Positions 1 through 7,273 of a stretch of DNA of 64,000 bases are shown here, in pieces. Positions within the stretch are counted from its first letter, which is position 1; each line of letters starts with the position of its first letter. The stretch comes from Actinoplanes utahensis (GTDB lineage: Bacteria > Actinomycetota > Actinomycetes > Mycobacteriales > Micromonosporaceae). Location: contig NZ_BOMZ01000071.1 in NCBI RefSeq assembly GCF_016862455.1, positions 60,703 to 124,702 on the forward strand. Reading direction: 5' to 3'. Position numbers and translations under genes: made by a program. The notes beneath the pieces are model-generated. The model ran no database searches and was not told the DNA's origin. It was given only the letters and a program-made list of their open reading frames with translations.

Positions 1-452
1 GCCTTGTCGATGTCCTTCTGCGGGACGGCGGGCAGGCCGAGGCCGCGGGCCGCCTGGGCGACGAAGGACAGCGCGGTCACCGAGACTCGGGCCAGGTCCT
101 TGCGGGCCTGCTCGTCGGTGATGTCGAACATCTGCGACAGGCCCCAGTAGGGCGCCAGCATGGCCACCGCCGACTGCACGTCGACCCGGATGTCACCGGA
201 GTGCACCGGCACCGGGAACGGCTCGGCGGGCGGCAGGCCGGGACCGAACCGGCCGTCCACGAGCAGGCCCCAGACGTTGCCGAACGAGACCTGCCCGATC
301 AGGTCCTCGATGTCGACGCCGCGGTATCGCAGCGCGCCACCGTCCCGGTCGGGCTCGGCGATCTCGGTCTCGAAGGCGATGACGCCCTCGAGCCCCGGCT
401 TGAAGTCGGTCACGGCACTCCCTGTGGAACCGAACAGCGGTGGGTGATTCAT
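1..452 (-). CDS. citA: Citrate synthase, N-terminal part (runs off the window start)
   Basis: Condenses acetyl-CoA and oxaloacetate at the entry of the TCA cycle. About 150 N-terminal residues are visible. They contain the family's opening motifs: AFETEIAEPDRDGGALRYRG, then DIEDLI, LLVDGRFGPGLPPAEP and the start of the helical domain (MLAPYWG). The order and wording closely resemble the mycobacterial CitA type as I remember it. The ATG at 452 follows GGGAGG with about 7 nt spacing. An in-frame GTG 13 codons downstream (413) with GGGAG is an alternative. The catalytic C-terminal half lies outside the window. The gene is divergent from pdxH across a 144-bp gap that must hold both promoters. Confidence 0.9.
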   Translation of the reverse strand, partial: MNHPPLFGSTGSAVTDFKPGLEGVIAFETEIAEPDRDGGALRYRGVDIEDLIGQVSFGNVWGLLVDGRFGPGLPPAEPFPVPVHSGDIRVDVQSAVAMLAPYWGLSQMFDITDEQARKDLARVSVTALSFVAQAARGLGLPAVPQKDIDK

Positions 453-596
453 CCTGCCTCCCGGGTAACGGCAAGGTCGACCCATCGCGATTGTGCTCTC
501 GATGACACCCATCCTGGTTCACCTGACGTTTCGTGGTGCGGGACTTAACGTCGTTTCCGCCCCATGGGCCGATTGGAACGAGCGTGAGGAGCAGGT

Positions 597-1250
597 GTGG
601 TCACCGAACCGCCGTCGCCGTCCGGGATGCGCCGGGACTACACCGAGTGGCCGCCGCTGGTGGAGGGCGCGCTGGCCGATCACTGGACCGGTCAGTTCGC
701 CGCCTGGTTCGCCGACGCGGCGGCCTTCGGCCTGCCGGAACCCAACGCGATGATCCTGGCGACGGCGGACGGTCAGGCACGGCCGTCGGCGCGGACGGTC
801 CTTCTCAAGGGGTACGACGAGGACGGTTTCGTCTTTTTCACGAACTACGAGTCGCGCAAAGGTACGGAGTTGACGATCAACCCGTACGCCAGCCTGGTCT
901 TCCCGTGGTTTCCCATGCAGCGCCAGGTGATCGTGGCCGGGCCGGTGGAGCGGGTGAGCCGAGCCGAGACCGAGGAGTATTTCGCGTCCCGGCCGCGCGG
1001 GTCCCGGCTCGGCGCATGGGCGAGTGCGCAGTCGACGGTCCTGCCCGGTCCGGAGGCGCTGGCCGAAGGGCTGGCCCGGGCGGCCGAGCGGTTCGGGGAC
1101 GGTCCGGTGCCGGCGCCGCCGCACTGGGGTGGACTGCGGGTGCGGCCGGAGAGCGTGGAGTTCTGGCAGGGGCGCAGCAGCCGGCTGCACGACCGGCTGC
1201 GATTCCGGCGCGAGGGTGACGGCTGGACCGTGGAGAGGCTCGCGCCTTGA
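597..1250 (+). CDS. pdxH: Pyridoxamine/pyridoxine 5'-phosphate oxidase
   Basis: FMN-dependent oxidation of PNP or PMP to pyridoxal 5'-phosphate, the last step of vitamin B6 biosynthesis and salvage; cytosolic. At 217 aa it is the usual length. It has the N-terminal substrate helix (MRRDYTEW), the FMN-binding ARTVLLKGYDEDGFVFFTNY strand pair, SRKGTEL, and the C-terminal EFWQGRSSRLHDRLRF signature that covers the active site. The GTG at 597 is preceded by GAGGAG (586-591) with 5 nt spacing. The stop overlaps a possible small ORF (1247-1381). Confidence 0.96.
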   Translation: MVTEPPSPSGMRRDYTEWPPLVEGALADHWTGQFAAWFADAAAFGLPEPNAMILATADGQARPSARTVLLKGYDEDGFVFFTNYESRKGTELTINPYASLVFPWFPMQRQVIVAGPVERVSRAETEEYFASRPRGSRLGAWASAQSTVLPGPEALAEGLARAAERFGDGPVPAPPHWGGLRVRPESVEFWQGRSSRLHDRLRFRREGDGWTVERLAP

Positions 1251-1381
1251 GCAACGGGACCGCCGGCACGTCCTGGGCCGGTGGCGGTCTGGTCGCGGCC
1301 GGGCTGGCCGTGGTGCCGGGGCTCACCTCGCCGGCGCTGATCCGATACCGGCCCGAGTCGGACGGAGCGGACGACCGATAG
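1247..1381 (+). CDS. Possible small membrane protein coupled to pdxH
   Basis: A 44-codon ORF whose TTG start overlaps the pdxH stop as TTGA, an arrangement typical of translational coupling. A purine-rich GGAGAGG lies about 8 nt upstream. The predicted peptide has a small-residue, hydrophobic centre (GGGLVAAGLAVVPGL) followed by a charged tail (RYRPESDGADDR), so it could be a single-pass membrane peptide. I recognise no family. It could equally be a chance reading frame in the pdxH-epimerase gap, and its stop overlaps a -10-like element of the next gene. Confidence 0.3.
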   Translation: MSNGTAGTSWAGGGLVAAGLAVVPGLTSPALIRYRPESDGADDR

Positions 1382-1384
1382 TGT
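1379..1384 (+). promoter_or_regulatory. -10-like hexamer, possible leaderless start for the epimerase gene
   Basis: TAGTGT fits TANNNT and ends 7 nt before the ATG at 1392. No Shine-Dalgarno sequence lies between. Transcription would begin at or next to the start codon. Confidence 0.4.
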
Positions 1385-1391
1385 CCCCGGT

Positions 1392-2312
1392 ATGAGCGCA
1401 GAGTCAGGGGCCAGGTCCGGGATCCAGTGGTCGATCGAGGCGGACGGACACCGTGCCGTCCTGGTCGAGGTCGGCGGGACACTCCGGTCGTACTCGGTGG
1501 ACGGGGCCGACGTGCTGGACGGGTTCGGCACCGACGAGATCTCGCCGGGATCGGCCGGGCAGATCCTCGCACCCTGGCCCAACCGGATCCGGGACGGGCA
1601 GTACACCTTCGAGGAGCAGTCGTACCAGCTCGCGCTCACCGAGCCGGCCCGGCGCAACGCCATCCACGGACTGGTCAACTGGTCCCGGTGGCGGCTCGCC
1701 GAGCGGACCGCCGACTCGGTGACGCTGGAGTTCGACCTGCCCGCCCAGGTGGGGTACCCGTGGTCGCTGCTGCTGCGTTCCCGCTGGACCGTCTCGGCGG
1801 ACGGGCTGACGTGCGCGCAGGAGGTCGTCAACACGGCCGGGTCGAACGCGCCGTGGGGGTACTCGGTGCACCCGTACCTGCGGCTGCCCGGGGTGACCGT
1901 GGAGGACACCGTCCTGCACGTGCCGGCCAAGTCGCGGATCCTGGCCGACACCCGGCTGCTGCCGATCGGGGCGCAGAAGATCGCCGGGACCGAGTTCGAC
2001 TTCTCCGAGCCGCGCCGGATCGGCGAGCTGGTGCTGGACACCACCTTCGGCGACATCGACTTCGGCGCCGACGGGATCACCGCGGTCACCCTGGCGGACG
2101 CCGCGTCGGATCGCCGGATCGTGGTCTGGGCGGACGACAGGTTCCGGTACTGGCAGGTGTTCACGGCCGACACGCTGCACGGTGAGCGGTTCCGCCGGTC
2201 GATCGCCGTCGAGCCGATGACGTGCCCGCCGGACGCCTTCCGTACCGGCCGGGACCTGGTCGTCCTCGAACCCGGCCAGACCTGGTCGACCTCGTGGGGG
2301 ATCCGCGCTTAA
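1392..2312 (+). CDS. Aldose 1-epimerase family protein
   Basis: Predicted mutarotase of the galactose-mutarotase-like superfamily, interconverting alpha and beta anomers of a free or phosphorylated hexose. At 306 aa it has the expected beta-sandwich motifs: PWPNRIRDGQY, RRNAIHGLV (first catalytic His), YSVHPYLRLPG (second conserved His) and EPMTCPPDAF (catalytic Glu) near the C-terminus. There is no signal peptide, so it is cytosolic. The preferred substrate cannot be read from sequence. The TAA stop shares one base with the ATG of the following nitroreductase gene (TAATG), so the two are probably translated together. Confidence 0.9.
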   Translation: MSAESGARSGIQWSIEADGHRAVLVEVGGTLRSYSVDGADVLDGFGTDEISPGSAGQILAPWPNRIRDGQYTFEEQSYQLALTEPARRNAIHGLVNWSRWRLAERTADSVTLEFDLPAQVGYPWSLLLRSRWTVSADGLTCAQEVVNTAGSNAPWGYSVHPYLRLPGVTVEDTVLHVPAKSRILADTRLLPIGAQKIAGTEFDFSEPRRIGELVLDTTFGDIDFGADGITAVTLADAASDRRIVVWADDRFRYWQVFTADTLHGERFRRSIAVEPMTCPPDAFRTGRDLVVLEPGQTWSTSWGIRA

Positions 2313-2971
2313 TGGAGTTCGACGAGGTGGTCCGCCGCCGGCGGATGGTGCGCGGTTACGACCCGGACCGGCCGATCCCGCCGGACCTGGTGGAGAAGAT
2401 CATCAAGCACGGCCTGCGGGCGCCGTCGGCCGGTTTCTCCCAGGGCTGGAGCTTCCTGGTGCTCACGTCGCCGGAGGATCGCGAGCTCTTCTGGGCGACC
2501 ACGGTGGAGGGGGAGGGCCCGGTCGAGGGCTGGCTGGCCCGGATGCGGACGGCGCCGCTGATCATCGTGCCGTTCTCCAACAAATCGGTCTACCTCGATC
2601 GATACGCCGAGTCCGACAAGGGCTGGACGGATCGGGACGAGTCGCGCTGGCCGGTGCCGTACTGGGACATCGACACCGGCTTCGCCGCTCTGCTCATGCA
2701 CCTGACCGCGGTCAATGAAGACCTCGGATCATGCTTCATCGGGCTTCCCGCGGGGAAGATAACGGCCGTCAAGGACGCGTTCGGGGTGCCGGCGGAGTTC
2801 AGCCCGATCGGGGCGCTCACCGTCGGATACCGGGGCGCGGACAAGAGGTCACCGTCACTCCGCCGCGGCCACCGGCCGGTGGCGGACGTGGTGCATCATG
2901 GCCGGTGGGCTTCGGCGACTTCGGAGGCTTCGGAAGCTTCGGCGGGCGGGGTCCGGCCGGCCCGCGGTTAG
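2312..2971 (+). CDS. Nitroreductase family FMN oxidoreductase
   Basis: Predicted FMN- and NAD(P)H-dependent reductase of the nitroreductase/F420-like fold. The N-terminal RRRRMVRGYDPDRP and LRAPSAGFSQGWSFLVL are the FMN-phosphate-binding and substrate-loop signatures. DIDTGFAALLMHLTAVNEDLG and IGALTVGYRG complete the fold. The ATG at 2312 overlaps the epimerase stop by one base. An in-frame start further upstream would lie inside that gene and is rejected. The last 30 or so residues (SEASEASAGG and similar) are low-complexity and come from a locally repetitive stretch. The physiological substrate is unknown. Confidence 0.88.
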   Translation: MEFDEVVRRRRMVRGYDPDRPIPPDLVEKIIKHGLRAPSAGFSQGWSFLVLTSPEDRELFWATTVEGEGPVEGWLARMRTAPLIIVPFSNKSVYLDRYAESDKGWTDRDESRWPVPYWDIDTGFAALLMHLTAVNEDLGSCFIGLPAGKITAVKDAFGVPAEFSPIGALTVGYRGADKRSPSLRRGHRPVADVVHHGRWASATSEASEASAGGVRPARG

Positions 2972-3006
2972 GCTGGCATACGGTTCTCACGGAAAGGGCG
3001 GCCGCT

Positions 3007-3303
3007 GTGATCTTCAAAGCGGTCCGGGACGGAGCCCCGTACCCCGATCACAACACCACGCTCAAGAAGTGGGCGGAGATTCCTCCGCGCAAGGTCTGGC
3101 TCGCGGATCTGATCACCACCAAGCGTGAGCTGGCGCTCGACAAACTCCTCGCGGAGGACTCGACCTTCTACGGTGATCTCTTCCCGCACGTCGTCGAGTA
3201 CCAGGGGTTCTACTACCTGGAGGACGGCCTGCACCGGGCACTGCGGGCGGCCCTGCAGCAGCGCAAGGAGATCCACGCCAGGGTGCTCGTCCTGGAGGAG
3301 TGA
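3007..3303 (+). CDS. Conserved actinobacterial ParB-like/antitoxin-like small protein
   Basis: A 98-aa protein with PYPDHNTTLKKWAEIPPRKV, QLAEDSTFYGDLFPHVVEY-like sequence and DGLHRALRAALQQRKEIHARVL. This pattern is widespread in actinobacterial proteins sometimes labelled VapB-family or ParB-like. The DGLHR segment resembles the ParB/Srx substrate-binding motif. The GTG at 3007 has GGAAAGGG 8 nt upstream. A longer in-frame ORF begins at 2731 but lies inside the nitroreductase gene. No toxin gene is adjacent, so a toxin-antitoxin role is unsupported and the function is unknown. Confidence 0.8.
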   Translation: MIFKAVRDGAPYPDHNTTLKKWAEIPPRKVWLADLITTKRELALDKLLAEDSTFYGDLFPHVVEYQGFYYLEDGLHRALRAALQQRKEIHARVLVLEE

Positions 3304-3340
3304 TTCGATCAGCACCTGTCGATGTTGGACGGGCACCCGT

Positions 3341-3346
3341 TAGCTT
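3341..3346 (+). promoter_or_regulatory. -10-like hexamer, possible leaderless start for the acyl-CoA dehydrogenase gene
   Basis: TAGCTT lies 6 nt before the ATG at 3353 with no Shine-Dalgarno sequence between, which suggests a leaderless transcript. No clear -35 element is seen. Confidence 0.4.
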
Positions 3347-3352
3347 GATTTC

Positions 3353-4528
3353 ATGGGTGTCCGACCGCTTGACCTGCTGGATCTTGACGACCTGCTGAGC
3401 GGAGCAGAACGCGACGCCCGCGCTCTGGCCCGCCGTGTGGCCGACGATCACGTTCGTCCCGAGGTCGCCGGATGGTATGAATCGGGCCGGGCCCCGATCC
3501 GGGACCTCGCCGTCGAACTCGGCAAGGCCGGCCTCTTCGGGATGCACCTGACCGGTTACGACCTGGCCGGGTCGTCGACGGTCTCCCTCGGCCTCGCCTG
3601 CATGGAACTCGAAGCCGCCGACTCCGGCATCCGCTCCCTGGTCTCGGTGCAGGGATCACTGGTGATGTACGCGATCTGGCGTTACGGCTCCGAGGAACAG
3701 CGATCCCACTGGCTGCCCGCGCTCGCCGCCGGCCGGGCCATCGGCTGTTTCGGGCTCGCCGAACCCGACCACGGCTCCGACCCCACCGGCATGTCCACCC
3801 GGGCCCGCCGGGACGGCGACGACTGGGTGCTCGACGGAGTGAAGACCTGGATCCTCAACGCGCCGATCGCCGACGTGGCGGTGATCTGGGCCAAAGCCGA
3901 GAAAGGCGTCGTCGGGTTCGTGGTCCCGACCGACGTGGCCGGCTTCGCCGCCCACGCGATCGATCACAAGATGTCACTGCGGGCGTCGAGCACAGGTGAG
4001 ATCACTCTTGATGGCGTACGGCTACCGGAGAGCGCCAGACTGCCCGGCGCCCGCAGTCTCATGGCGCCGCTGTCCTGCCTCACCGAAGCGCGGCTCAGCA
4101 TCATCTGGGGAGTGCTCGGGGCGGCTCGGGACTGTCTCGACACGGCACTGGACTACGCGGCGGGGCGGGAGCAGTTCGGCAGGCCGATCGCGGGGTTCCA
4201 GCTCACCCAGGCGAAACTCGCGGACATGGCGTTGGAGCTGCAGAAAGGGTTCCTGCTGGCGTTGCATCTGGGACGGTTGCGGGACGCGATCGACAAGCCG
4301 TTGCGGCCGGAGCAGATCAGTGTGGGGAAGCTGAACAACGTACGGGAAGCCATCAAGATCGCTCGGCAGTGCCGGACGATCATGGGGGGCAACGGGATCC
4401 GGAGCGAGTACCCGGTGATGCGCCATGCCAGCAACCTGGAGAGTGTGCTGACGTACGAGGGCACATCGGAGATCCATCAGCTGTCGATCGGGCAGAAGTT
4501 GACGGGACTGAACGCCTTCGCGCACTGA
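3353..4528 (+). CDS. Acyl-CoA dehydrogenase, glutaryl-CoA dehydrogenase-like
   Basis: FAD-dependent dehydrogenation of an acyl-CoA. The sequence sits closest to the glutaryl-CoA dehydrogenase branch, which also decarboxylates to crotonyl-CoA in lysine/tryptophan catabolism. At 391 aa the length is normal. It has CFGLAEPDHGSDP (flavin/substrate loop), KTWILNAP, GREQFGRPIAGFQLTQAKLADM and YEGTSEIHQLSIG. The catalytic base is Glu369. The ADSGIRSLVSVQGSLVM segment keeps the Arg that binds the glutaryl carboxylate in characterised enzymes. The -10-like TAGCTT right before the start suggests its own leaderless transcript. A partner electron-transfer flavoprotein is not encoded nearby. Confidence 0.92.
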   Translation: MGVRPLDLLDLDDLLSGAERDARALARRVADDHVRPEVAGWYESGRAPIRDLAVELGKAGLFGMHLTGYDLAGSSTVSLGLACMELEAADSGIRSLVSVQGSLVMYAIWRYGSEEQRSHWLPALAAGRAIGCFGLAEPDHGSDPTGMSTRARRDGDDWVLDGVKTWILNAPIADVAVIWAKAEKGVVGFVVPTDVAGFAAHAIDHKMSLRASSTGEITLDGVRLPESARLPGARSLMAPLSCLTEARLSIIWGVLGAARDCLDTALDYAAGREQFGRPIAGFQLTQAKLADMALELQKGFLLALHLGRLRDAIDKPLRPEQISVGKLNNVREAIKIARQCRTIMGGNGIRSEYPVMRHASNLESVLTYEGTSEIHQLSIGQKLTGLNAFAH

Positions 4529-4564
4529 GCCGCGCTCCGGATGCGAAATGTCGTACCCGATCCG

Positions 4565-4570
4565 TACCGT
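4565..4570 (+). promoter_or_regulatory. -10-like hexamer, possible leaderless start for the DUF4230 gene
   Basis: TACCGT ends 6 nt before the ATG at 4577, with no ribosome-binding site between. This also supports choosing that ATG over upstream in-frame codons. Confidence 0.4.
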
Positions 4571-4576
4571 TGGGGC

Positions 4577-5449
4577 ATGGCCGATTCGCCTGCCCCCGCC
4601 TCTCCTGACCCCACCTCGTCCGGCCCCGCATCCCCCGGGCCCTCCGCTGCCGGTCCTGCCGGCTCTTCCGCCGGGCCCGGCCCGTCGTTGGGGGGCTCGG
4701 CCGTGGGCTCGTCCGGCAGTTCGGCCACCAGCGAGTTCCCCGTCGTCGCGGACCCCGCGGCGCCTGCGGCGACGCCGGCACAGGTGGCCGAGCCGGAGCA
4801 TCGACCCAGTGGGTTCGCGCGACTGCTGATCTTCGTCGGGTTCGTCTTCGCGCTGCTCGTGCTCTCCTGCTTCGGGCTGCGGGCGATCAACGTGCTGCCC
4901 AGCTTCGACAACCCGTTCGCCGATCAGACCACCGACCGCAGCCAGCCGGTGCTGCTGGAGTCCATGCGCGACCTGCACCGTTACGTGGCGGCCGACGGCA
5001 CCTTCCAGGTCATCGTCGACCTCCAGGAGAACCGGGACAACATCCCCGACTTCCTGGTCAACCGGCGCACCCTGTTCGTCGGTTCCGGGACCGTGGAGAC
5101 CTATGTCGACTTCAGCACCCTCGCCGGCGACGCCCTCAAGATCGACGAGGAGAAGAAGACGATCGAGCTGACCCTGCCGCCGCCCCAGCAGTCCAGCGCA
5201 TCCCTGGACATGCAGCGCAGCTATGTGGTGGCGGAGGAGCGGGGCCTCTTCGACCGGATCGGTGACGCCTTCCGGGACGATCCGGCCAAGCAGCAGCGGG
5301 TCTACCAGATGGCTCAGGAGAAGATCACCGAGGCGGCCCGGGCCAGCGGGCTGGACGAACGAGCCCGGGAGAACACGCAGCGCATGCTGGAGAGCCTTTT
5401 CGCCCGTCTCGGCTACACGACGGTCACTGTCACCTTCACCAGCCCGTAA
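4577..5449 (+). CDS. DUF4230 family membrane-anchored protein
   Basis: A 290-aa protein. Residues 1-75 are a disordered Pro/Ser/Ala/Gly-rich cytoplasmic tail. One membrane helix follows (FARLLIFVGFVFALLVLSC), then an extracytoplasmic domain. That domain has the DUF4230 pattern: ESMRDLHRYVAADGTFQVIV, NIPDFLVNRRTLFVGSGTVE, VDFSTL and a C-terminal amphipathic LESLFARLGYTTVTVTF. The function of this family is not known. The gene follows the dehydrogenase by 48 bp but seems to have its own start signal. In-frame codons upstream (4541) are rejected. Confidence 0.8.
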   Translation: MADSPAPASPDPTSSGPASPGPSAAGPAGSSAGPGPSLGGSAVGSSGSSATSEFPVVADPAAPAATPAQVAEPEHRPSGFARLLIFVGFVFALLVLSCFGLRAINVLPSFDNPFADQTTDRSQPVLLESMRDLHRYVAADGTFQVIVDLQENRDNIPDFLVNRRTLFVGSGTVETYVDFSTLAGDALKIDEEKKTIELTLPPPQQSSASLDMQRSYVVAEERGLFDRIGDAFRDDPAKQQRVYQMAQEKITEAARASGLDERARENTQRMLESLFARLGYTTVTVTFTSP

Positions 5450-5592
5450 GCGGGGCCTCCGGAGCAGACGGTGACCAGCCTCGATGCAACGGTCACCGTC
5501 ACGGATCATCGCACCGGGAGGGCGGCTTTCCGGAATTCGTTCGCAGGCCTGCCTCGGGGAGGGCCTGCGGGCGGTTGTCGTCTGTGGGCTTC

Positions 5593-5752
5593 GGCGCCTC
5601 GCGCGTCGTGCCTCGCGCTTGGGGGCTTCGTGCCTGGCGCCTCGTGCCTCGTGCTTCGTGCCTGGCGCCTCGGGCCTCGGGCCTCGTGCCTCGGGCCTCG
5701 TGCCTCGGGCCTCGGGCCTCGGGCCTCGGGCCTCGGGCCTCGCGCTTCGCGG
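5593..5752. repeat. Tandem heptanucleotide repeat, GCCTCGK
   Basis: Eleven consecutive 7-nt units, GCCTCG followed by G, T or C, run from 5667 to 5743. They are preceded from about 5593 by degenerate copies (GTGCCTCG, GCGCTTGG, GTGCTTCG, GTGCCTGGC) that suggest an older 14-nt higher-order unit. Because 7 is not a multiple of 3, all three frames of each strand become repetitive peptides. This explains several spurious ORFs. It lies downstream of the DUF4230 gene and is strand-biased, with C and T on the plus strand. Confidence 0.85.
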
Positions 5753-6060
5753 AGAGGGCGGGGCGGCTGCTGGGTAGGGCCCTCGCGGTGGAGGAGCCGT
5801 CGGCGGGCGCCGCTGCCGCGGTGCGGCCGCTCCCCGGGCGTCGTTGCCCGGGGAACGGCCCACCGGCTGTCACCGGCCGGCGTGAACAGGGGAGAGTTGC
5901 CGGCCGGTGGTCATCGGGAGCCGCGTGCCGCTCGGGGCACGCGGGCTCGGGTCATGGCGGTGCGGTGACGGCGTGTCACTCGCTTCGGTCACGACGGTGC
6001 GGTCACGGGGGTGTCAGCTGCGGCGGGCCACGACGATCTGACGGGATGTCGCTCACTCCG

Positions 6061-6147
6061 GTCATGGCAGCGTGTCGCTGGTCCCGCTATGACGGTGTGT
6101 CGCTGGTTCCCGTCATGACGGTGTGTCGCTGGTTCCCGTCATGACGG
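6061..6147. repeat. 26-nt tandem repeat, about three copies
   Basis: Two near-perfect 26-nt units with the core ATGACGGTGTGTCGCTGG plus TTCCCGTC occupy 6089-6147. A more degenerate copy with insertions lies at 6061-6088. A trailing partial unit continues toward the pspC stop. Function unknown. Confidence 0.75.
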
Positions 6148-6162
6148 GGTGGTGACGAGGGG

Positions 6163-6360
6163 TCACTCGCTCGGCATGATGGCCCAGAGGGCCAGGTAGA
6201 TCAGGATCTGCGGGCCGGGCAGCAGGCAGGACAGGACGAACAGGAGCCGCACCATCCCGGGGCGCATCCCGAAACGCTGGGCCAGTCCGGCGCAGACGCC
6301 GGCGATCCGGCGGTTGTGACGCGGGCGGGAGAACGAGCGGGTCCTGAGGGGGCTGGTCAC
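6163..6360 (-). CDS. Small PspC-domain membrane protein
   Basis: A 65-residue protein that is essentially one PspC domain: a basic N-terminus, then RRIAGVCAGLAQRFGMRP, VRLLFVLSCLLPGPQILIYL and ALWAIMP. It has one to two membrane-inserted helices. PspC domains sit at the cytoplasmic membrane and take part in envelope-stress responses. Two in-frame GTG codons are possible. The one at 6360 has AAGGAG 8 nt upstream, whereas the one at 6369 overlaps that element, so 6360 is chosen. An inverted repeat (GTGGTCCGG/CCGGACCAC, about 6379-6406) lies just upstream. Confidence 0.85.
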   Translation of the reverse strand: MTSPLRTRSFSRPRHNRRIAGVCAGLAQRFGMRPGMVRLLFVLSCLLPGPQILIYLALWAIMPSE

Positions 6361-7273
6361 TTCATCCACTCCTTCGGCGGTGGTCCGGAATTTCCTCCCG
6401 GACCACTTCGACGGTAGGTATGGCAGAGCCCGCCTCCCTCATCCCATGGGCGGATGCTGGCGACGAGGCTCCCGTAAGGGGAACCCGTACCCGGTAGACG
6501 CCTTTCGTTAACCCGGGATGCTTCCGGCTCAGGGTTACGGGGCCGCGACCTGCCGGGTGACTGCTGAGGGTGCTCTCGGGCGGTGTCCACCGGACGGTGC
6601 CGCAGGTGGCGGCGTGGAGGGGTTGTCGGCGGGAAGGCGGGCCGGCCGCCGGGTCGCGCTCACTGCCGGGTGTGTGCCGTTGGAAGGCGGCTGGGGCCGC
6701 TGAGGCGTGCCAGAGGGCGGCTGGGGCCGCTGAGGCGTGTGCCGCAGGGCGGCTGGGGCCGCTGAGGCGTACGCCGGAGGTGCGGCTTGGGGCCGCTGAG
6801 GCGTACGCCGTTGGAGGGGTGACCGGGACGGGCATGCATGAGTGGTACTCGGGGGACGGCCGTGAGGGGATGCCTGCCGTCGCCGCCGCGAGTCACGGGA
6901 CGCTGCGTGGCCCGTACCGGGGCGTGGTGTGAGAGAACCGCCGCGGACCGGAAGCGGGCGACTGGCGTAGCGGTGCCGAGGAAGGGCCGATTCAGTGATG
7001 GGGGAGGGCCGGCTCGAGAAGGCGGCTCGCCGGGGAGGCCGTTCGGGGAGGCGGCTTGCCGGGCTGGGGGACGGTTGGGAGCGTACCCAACAAAAGGGTT
7101 ATGTGAACGTGCACAACAATGACCTGCAGCGTTCTGGGTTCTGTAATCGATTGATCACTATGTGCAAATGGCACTTTCGTCCGATGGTGGAGTATCGAAG
7201 GCACTCGCAGAGTTAGTGCCCGATCGCCGACCGTCGTGGGCTCGGGACTGCACTCGATCGCGGGAGGTTGACG
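6361..7273. other. Gene-poor interval of about 910 bp upstream of the sugar ABC ATPase
   Basis: I find no convincing gene. The interval contains a hairpin upstream of pspC (about 6379-6406) and a 30-33 nt tandem repeat (6686-6809). At 7085-7215 there is a clearly less GC-rich stretch with short palindromes (AATCGATT, TGATCA), the most likely promoter/operator area for the ABC ATPase gene. Reading frames across 6570-6930 are arginine/glycine-rich repeat translations without start signals. Confidence 0.55.
6686..6809. repeat. 30-33 nt tandem repeat, four copies
   Basis: Four copies of the core GGCGGCTGGGGCCGCTGAGG begin near 6686, 6716, 6748 and 6781. Each is followed by CGT plus a variable 6-12 nt linker. 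The last copy has TGCGGCTTGG in place of GGCGGCTGG. Each core contains a small self-complementary GCGGC/GCCGC element. There are no regular unique spacers, so this is not a CRISPR array. Confidence 0.8.

Larger units (their letters stand above)
5450..6162. other. Gene-poor interval of about 710 bp
   Basis: No reading frame here has a plausible start and a protein-like composition. The interval holds a heptanucleotide repeat tract (5593-5752) and a 26-nt tandem repeat (6061-6147). Between them the sequence is GC-rich and scattered with short repeated words such as CATGACGG and GTGTCGCT. Predicted peptides from any frame are just translations of the DNA repeats. Confidence 0.6.

Noticed and set aside
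4022..5863. A 613-codon minus-strand frame with a repetitive PEARGPR-type region
   Set aside because: It is antisense to the dehydrogenase and DUF4230 genes. The repetitive peptide is only the translation of the heptanucleotide DNA repeat.
6686..6809. Regular 30-33 nt repeats considered as a CRISPR array
   Set aside because: Repeats are nearly contiguous with only 6-12 nt of variable linker, there are no unique spacers, and no cas genes are present.
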